From Trebonia sp963785645 (GTDB lineage: Bacteria; Actinomycetota; Actinomycetes; Streptosporangiales; Streptosporangiaceae), in NCBI GenBank assembly GCA_963785645.1, contig CAWAWG010000018.1, forward strand, positions 265,967 to 329,966: DNA of 64,000 nucleotides. The letters run 5' to 3'. The notes under the pieces were generated by a model that saw nothing but the letters and a program-made list of their open reading frames with translations, ran no database searches and was not told the DNA's origin. Both the position numbers and the translations under genes were made by a program. Below are positions 59,959-64,000 of the stretch, piece by piece. Each line of letters begins with the position of its first letter. Positions within the stretch are counted from its first letter, which is position 1.

Positions 59959-60714
59959 ATGACACATCTGGGGCGGATCCTCATCGTTGATGACGAGCCC
60001 AAGATCCGCTCGTTCATCGGCCGCGCACTGACCGCCGCCGGCTACTCGGCCGAGTTCGCCGCGAGCGGCGCCGAGGCACTGCGCACCTCCGCTGCCAGGC
60101 GCTACGACCTGGTCATCCTGGATCTGGTCATCATCGACATGGACGGCCGGCAGGTACTGGGCGAGCTGCTGTCCGCCCGCCCGGACCAGGCCGTGATCGT
60201 GCTCTCCTGCGTGGCCGACGTCGCCGCCAAGGTCGACCTGCTCGAGCGCGGCGCGCAGGACTACCTGACCAAGCCGTTTTCCCTGGCGGAACTGCTCGCC
60301 CGGGTCCGGGTGCGGCTTCGCAGCGAGGCGCACCACAACGAACAGCACCACGTCACGGATCCGACGGCTGGGCCTCGCCCGCTCATGCCGCCGCTGGGCG
60401 CGCCGCGGTCCACCAGTCACGGGCACGGTGAAGTGATCAGGGCCGGCCACGTCACACTCGACGTCGCGAGGCTGGTCGCGGACATCGGGCAAGGGCCCGT
60501 GCCGCTGACCCGGCTGGAGTTCCTGCTGCTGCGCGAACTGGCCGAGAACCCCGGTCACTCGGTGTCCAAGGGCAGGCTGCTCGCCTCCGTCTGGGGTTAC
60601 GACTTCGATCCTGGCTCTAACGTGGTGGACGTGTGCGTAAGGCGGATCCGCTCCAAGCTTGGCTTCGAGCTGATCAAGACCGTGCGGGGCGAGGGTTATC
60701 AGCTCGTCTCCTAG
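59959..60714 (+). CDS. OmpR family response regulator, no adjacent kinase
   Basis: 251 residues from ATG 59959 (MTHLGRILIVDDEPKIRSFI). The receiver domain has acidic pair DD, phospho-Asp in YDLVILDLVIIDMDG and Lys in YLTKPFSLAEL. After a His-rich linker comes the winged helix (PLTRLEFLLLRELAENPGHSVSKGRLLASVWGYDFDPGSNVVDVCVRRIRSKLGFELIKTVRGEGYQL). No histidine kinase is nearby. Position suggests control of the divergent oxidase operon and of the thioredoxin-like gene downstream. Confidence 0.9.
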   Translation: MTHLGRILIVDDEPKIRSFIGRALTAAGYSAEFAASGAEALRTSAARRYDLVILDLVIIDMDGRQVLGELLSARPDQAVIVLSCVADVAAKVDLLERGAQDYLTKPFSLAELLARVRVRLRSEAHHNEQHHVTDPTAGPRPLMPPLGAPRSTSHGHGEVIRAGHVTLDVARLVADIGQGPVPLTRLEFLLLRELAENPGHSVSKGRLLASVWGYDFDPGSNVVDVCVRRIRSKLGFELIKTVRGEGYQLVS

Positions 60715-60792
60715 CTGCCCCGGTACCATCCGACAGGGGCCAGCGGACCGGGCGGGGGCAACGCTAGCGGAAGATCAAGGGGGCCCAAGGCG

Positions 60793-61356
60793 ATGAGCGC
60801 GATGAGTCTGCCGAGTGCGGCACGGCGGACGGCCGGCTTCGCCCGGCGGCACAAGGTGATCACCGGCGTAATCGCGGTGTTTATCGCGGCCGTGATCACG
60901 GTGAGCCTGGCGACAAGCGGGACCGCGGCCCCCAGCTATCCCGCCGCGGCGGGGTTCACGCTGCCCGTTCTCGGCCAGGCGGGCAAGCAGCTCTCACTCA
61001 GCGAGTACCAGGGCAAACCGGTCATCGTCAACTTCTGGGCCTCTTGGTGCCCGCCCTGTCAGCAGGAGACCCCGCTGCTCGCCAGCTGGTACAAGCAGCA
61101 GCACGGGCACGTCGTTCTCCTCGGGCTCGACGAGAACGACACAACGGCGGACGCGCTCAAGTTCGCGCGGGCCAAGGGAGTCAGCTATCCGATCGGGTTC
61201 GACCCGCAGGTGCAGGTGGCGCTGGCCTACAACGTGGACGGCCTCCCGCAGACGTTCTTCCTCAACGCACAGCACCGCATCGTCGACCACGTGCTCGGCG
61301 CGGTTACCGAGGCTGAGCTCACTAAGGGCCTCAACCTGATGAACTCGACCTCCTGA
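60793..61356 (+). CDS. TlpA/ResA-like membrane-anchored thioredoxin
   Basis: 187 residues. An N-terminal anchor (VITGVIAVFIAAVITVSLATS) is followed by a redoxin domain: FTLPVLGQAGKQLSLSEYQGKPVIVNFWASWCPPCQQETPLL with the WCPPC active site at about residue 92, and the cis-Pro region NVDGLPQTFFL. Such proteins reduce disulfides outside the membrane, for cytochrome c maturation or CuA assembly of oxidases, which fits the neighbouring oxidase operon. The next gene starts 15 bp later. Confidence 0.92.
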   Translation: MSAMSLPSAARRTAGFARRHKVITGVIAVFIAAVITVSLATSGTAAPSYPAAAGFTLPVLGQAGKQLSLSEYQGKPVIVNFWASWCPPCQQETPLLASWYKQQHGHVVLLGLDENDTTADALKFARAKGVSYPIGFDPQVQVALAYNVDGLPQTFFLNAQHRIVDHVLGAVTEAELTKGLNLMNSTS

Positions 61357-61371
61357 AAGGGCGACCACGGC

Positions 61372-62016
61372 ATGACCTCTCCCACGCAGACAGAGCCGCC
61401 CTTCGTGCCGCTGCGGCAGGGCGGCTGGGCCACTAGGCGCACCCCGCTCTGGGTCTTCGCCGTCCTCGCCCTAGCGGCCGTCGGCGTCGTCCTCGTCTCC
61501 TTGTCGCACCGGCCGTCCCAGTCACAGCGGGCCAGCGACCTGGCCGGATACTTCGCGGACGTGAAGGCCGGCATCGGCTCCTGCGCGGCCGGGTTGCACG
61601 ACTCCGAGAACGCCTACGGTCAGCTGCTGTCCGGCAAGACAGTCCTGAACAAGAACGCGGAGTCCGTCTTCACCTACGGCGAGTCCAACTGCACCGTGGC
61701 GGGCAACGAGGCGCTCACCGACTTCGCCAGTTACCAGGTGACCGAGTCGCTCGCCTCGTTCAACCTCGACACCGCCGACAACGACGTCATCAGCTGGTCG
61801 TTCGACTCCACCGCCGTTCAGCAGGACATGCTGGCCGTGCTGGAGTCCACCTCGCCCGCGGCCAAGGCGAGCGCACAGGCGACGCTTAACGCGGCCGGCC
61901 TGAAGCTCGATGATCAGCGGGCCGCTATCGACGCGATCTGGAGTGCCGCGAAGCAGGCGACGGGCGCGACCGCCGCGCTCCCCGGTCTGCCGACGTGGAC
62001 AGTTCCCTCCTCGTAG
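61372..62016 (+). CDS. Membrane-anchored exported hypothetical protein
   Basis: 214 residues. A short cytoplasmic N terminus, one helix (TPLWVFAVLALAAVGVVLVSL, about 25-45) and an outside helical domain with two cysteines (GSCAAGL, SNCTVAG) probably forming a disulfide. No family is recognised. It is cotranscribed with the thioredoxin-like gene, which could act on that disulfide. Confidence 0.7.
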   Translation: MTSPTQTEPPFVPLRQGGWATRRTPLWVFAVLALAAVGVVLVSLSHRPSQSQRASDLAGYFADVKAGIGSCAAGLHDSENAYGQLLSGKTVLNKNAESVFTYGESNCTVAGNEALTDFASYQVTESLASFNLDTADNDVISWSFDSTAVQQDMLAVLESTSPAAKASAQATLNAAGLKLDDQRAAIDAIWSAAKQATGATAALPGLPTWTVPSS

Positions 62017-62130
62017 GCGGCCCGTGCCATCGTTGACATTTCACTGGATGCGTACCAAGAGTTACGTTCTGCACATCTTAGCTGGTCAGTACAGGAATGA
62101 GCGGATCACCGGGCGGGAAAAATCCGTGAG

Positions 62131-63333
62131 GTGAGGCCGTTTGACCGCAGGTTCCGCAGCCGGATGCTGATCCCAATGCTGGTGGCCGCGCTTTGCGTGG
62201 GCGGCGTCGCGCTGGTGCGCCCGCTCACGCGGGACCTCTCGGAGCGGCTGTCCGTCAGGCGCGAAACGCAGGCCACCCCGCGGCCGCTGTCGGATGCGGC
62301 TATCAGCGCCCGGGTCGAGCCGAGCGTCGTCGACGTTACCGGGACGCTGACCTACGACGACGAGACCGCTTCTGGAACAGGCTTCGTGATCGATGCCCGC
62401 ACCGGACTCATCCTCACCAACAATCACGTAATCAGGGACGCGACCTCCGTCGTTGTCACGGTTCCGGCGACGGGGCAGAGCTACCCGGCGGACATCGTCG
62501 GCGTGGACGTGACCGCCGACGTCGCGGTACTCCAGATCAGGCCGGTGGCCGGGCTCCCGGCCGCTCCGCTCGGCGACTCGGCGACGGTGGCCGACGGCAC
62601 GGCGGTCCTGTCCTTCGGCAACCAGGCCGGCGCGGGCGGACCGCCCGCGGTCGCGCCCGGCGTGATCACCGGCACCGGGCGGACTATCCAGGCGGACGAC
62701 GGCGTGGCCGGGTTCAGCGAGACGCTGCGCGGCATGCTGGCCACGACCGCCCGGATCGAGCCCGGCGACTCGGGCGGACCGCTCGCCGACTCAGCCGGAG
62801 CCGTCATCGGGGTAGACACGGCCGCGGGCACAGACGGCGCGGACACCGGCTACGCGATCCCCATCGACGCCGCGATGGCCGCCGAGCGGGAAATCACCGA
62901 CCGGCAGCCCGGTCAGGGCATTACCCTCGGCGTTGACGGGTTCCTCGGGGTCATCGTCGGATCGGGCGCCGCGCGCTCTCCCATTGTGCAGCGGGCTCAG
63001 GAACGCAGCGTCACGTCGGGTGGGGCCGCCCCGCCCGGCGCAGCTGGATGCCTGCCCGACCAGGAGGACGTCAGAACGCCGACGACGATCGCCCCGGCCC
63101 CCGTCGGCGCGCTGGTGGTCGGTGTGCTGTGCGGGACCGGTGCCGCGGCGGCCGGGATCGCCGCCGGCGACGTGATCACCGCCGCTGACGGGCACCGGAT
63201 CGAGTCAGCCGACGCGTTGACCGTCATCATGGGCAGTTGCCTGCCCGGTACCGTAATGCCGGTCACCTGGGTCAGCAAGGCCGGAACGGCGCAGACCTCG
63301 TCGATCCGCCTGGGCGAGGCCCCGGCCCTCTGA
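62131..63333 (+). CDS. HtrA/DegP-like trypsin-family serine protease with PDZ-like domain
   Basis: 400 residues from GTG 62131. Membrane anchor MLIPMLVAALCVGGVALV; protease domain SGTGFVIDARTGLILTNNHVI (His), VDVTADVAVLQI (Asp), RIEPGDSGGPLADSAGAVIGVDTA (Ser). The triad is complete. A PDZ-like region (GTGAAAAGIAAGDVITAADGHRIESADAL) ends the protein. Extracytoplasmic quality-control protease. In the protease-PDZ linker a cysteine (AGCLPDQED) may pair with the one in VLCGTG. Confidence 0.9.
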   Translation: MRPFDRRFRSRMLIPMLVAALCVGGVALVRPLTRDLSERLSVRRETQATPRPLSDAAISARVEPSVVDVTGTLTYDDETASGTGFVIDARTGLILTNNHVIRDATSVVVTVPATGQSYPADIVGVDVTADVAVLQIRPVAGLPAAPLGDSATVADGTAVLSFGNQAGAGGPPAVAPGVITGTGRTIQADDGVAGFSETLRGMLATTARIEPGDSGGPLADSAGAVIGVDTAAGTDGADTGYAIPIDAAMAAEREITDRQPGQGITLGVDGFLGVIVGSGAARSPIVQRAQERSVTSGGAAPPGAAGCLPDQEDVRTPTTIAPAPVGALVVGVLCGTGAAAAGIAAGDVITAADGHRIESADALTVIMGSCLPGTVMPVTWVSKAGTAQTSSIRLGEAPAL

Positions 63334-63438
63334 ATCGGTTCCCGTCCCGCGCTCCCGTGTTTAGCGGCGTGATCCGGCCGTGGTCTATCGTTGAAGCAAT
63401 GGCTAGCGTGGTGTGAGGTCGCCAATCCTTAGCGCCCC

Positions 63439-63457
63439 TTCAGGTTTCTTTCAGGTT
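63439..63457 (+). promoter_or_regulatory. Direct repeat TTCAGGTT upstream of the last protease gene
   Basis: TTCAGGTT at 63439-63446 and 63450-63457, an 11-bp period typical of OmpR-family response-regulator boxes. The mycobacterial MprA site upstream of the HtrA-like gene pepD is built the same way. It lies 90 bp before the ATG of a pepD-like gene. The binding regulator is not known. Confidence 0.45.
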
Positions 63458-63546
63458 GCGGACGCTTACTAGAGAGTGACGGCGTGACCCGCGAACGCCG
63501 CCGTCGGACAGGTACCCATACGCTGTTCTCTGTGAAGGCGAGATAG

Positions 63547-64000
63547 ATGCACGACGACGACAGTGGTAATGACCAGCACGGCAGCTGGCAGCCACCGGAG
63601 TACGTGAGTCCCTGGATCCCGGCGGCGAGCCCGGATGACGAGGATTCCGACAACGCGTCCCGTGACAACTCGACCGGACGCGACCAGCCTCAGCAGGACA
63701 ACGACACGATGGCCTTTGGTAACGGTCCAGGCTACGGCCAGGGGGGTTACCCGCCGCCCGGTTACCCGCCGCCGGGCTACGGCCAGGGCGGCTACGGCCC
63801 GCCCGGATACGGGCAGCAGGGCTACGGCCAGCCGGGTTACGGCGGCTACGGCCAGCCGCCGCCTGGCTACGGCCAGTACCCGTGGAGCGGGTACGGCACG
63901 CCGCCACCGCCGCCCAGGTCCGGTTTCGGCAAGACGCTCGCCTACGTAGCCGTCGCCGTTCTCGCGGCCGCCGCGGGCGCCGGCACGGCCGTCGCGCTGA
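63547..64000 (+). CDS. N-terminal part of a PepD/HtrA-like protease or related membrane protein (partial, cut by window edge)
   Basis: 151 residues to the window end, from ATG 63547 with GAAGGCGAG upstream. An acidic start (MHDDDSGNDQHGSWQPPEYV) and a Gly/Tyr/Pro/Gln-rich tandem repeat (GYGQ, GYPPP, GYGPP units, about 60-125) lead to a membrane helix (TLAYVAVAVLAAAAGAGTAVAL). This is the usual N terminus of actinobacterial PepD-type proteases, in which a trypsin domain and PDZ follow. The catalytic part lies outside the window, so the identification rests on layout and on the direct repeat upstream. Confidence 0.6.
   Translation, partial: MHDDDSGNDQHGSWQPPEYVSPWIPAASPDDEDSDNASRDNSTGRDQPQQDNDTMAFGNGPGYGQGGYPPPGYPPPGYGQGGYGPPGYGQQGYGQPGYGGYGQPPPGYGQYPWSGYGTPPPPPRSGFGKTLAYVAVAVLAAAAGAGTAVAL

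Noticed and set aside
1..64000. tRNA, rRNA or riboswitch genes
   Set aside because: No cloverleaf with a T-loop GGTTCGANTCC-like element, no rRNA motif and no recognisable cobalamin, TPP, SAM or similar riboswitch core was found by reading both strands.

Overview
The window is high-GC DNA with strong third-position GC bias. It carries SARP/AfsR-type regulators, a Scr1-type XRE regulator paired with a DUF397 gene, a ClgR-PgsA-CinA-RimO-FtsK block, glucosylglycerate hydrolase and several LolA-like/TCS/ABC modules. Together these point to a soil actinobacterium of the filamentous kind (Streptomycetales/Streptosporangiales-like). I cannot place the genus. No rRNA, tRNA, CRISPR array or intact insertion sequence was recognised.

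Layout. 0-2.2 kb: YciI-like protein, TetR regulator and an NmrA-like reductase with a frameshift. 2.2-9.6 kb: a CO-dehydrogenase/xanthine-dehydrogenase-family operon (S, M and L subunits) with a cysteine-free Rrf2 regulator. Its L gene is separated from S-M by about 2.9 kb of foreign-looking DNA: a HicB-like gene, two small genes, an XRE/DUF397 pair and gene debris. 9.7-18 kb: the conserved housekeeping block clgR-cinA-pgsA-rimO-rodZ-ftsK, with a 1.2 kb non-coding gap holding a degenerate tandem repeat. 18-24 kb: GNAT, acyl-CoA-dehydrogenase-like protein, bioB, a DrrAB-type ABC exporter and a universal stress protein.

23.8-35.4 kb is the most interesting part: an AfsR-like regulator, a membrane diguanylate cyclase, an MFS transporter, an XRE-NB-ARC-TPR regulator and a sedolisin protease. 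Between them lie three very small reading frames with good ribosome binding sites. Two encode the identical heptapeptide MRDTWTR with only synonymous differences, and a third encodes MRNTVWH. They could be peptide signals, minimal RiPP precursors or regulatory leader peptides.

35.4-46 kb: pirin, a TetR/MFS pair, a ferric-reductase-like cytochrome b / SLBB flavoprotein / ferredoxin operon with an ApbE flavinyltransferase and a Ser-rich membrane protein nearby, glucosylglycerate hydrolase, and a YefM-RelE-like toxin-antitoxin locus with a coupled third gene. 45.7-53.8 kb: ketopantoate-reductase-like protein and acyl-CoA ligase, then a LolA-like/ABC operon divergent from a two-component system. 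53.8-61 kb: a haem-copper oxidase operon (cupredoxin, ctaC, ctaD, ctaE, small subunit, haem O synthase) divergent from an orphan response regulator and a TlpA-like thioredoxin. 61-64 kb: a secreted protein and two HtrA/PepD-like proteases, the last cut by the window edge.

About fourteen apparent frameshifts interrupt otherwise well-conserved genes, eleven of them between 46.9 and 58.1 kb. Most are one-base changes in G/C runs or short repeats, so sequencing or assembly error is the first explanation. Three families of hairpin or operator-like sequence (a 49-bp perfect duplicate, paired ATAGTGGAT hairpins and several strong palindromes) are also recorded.
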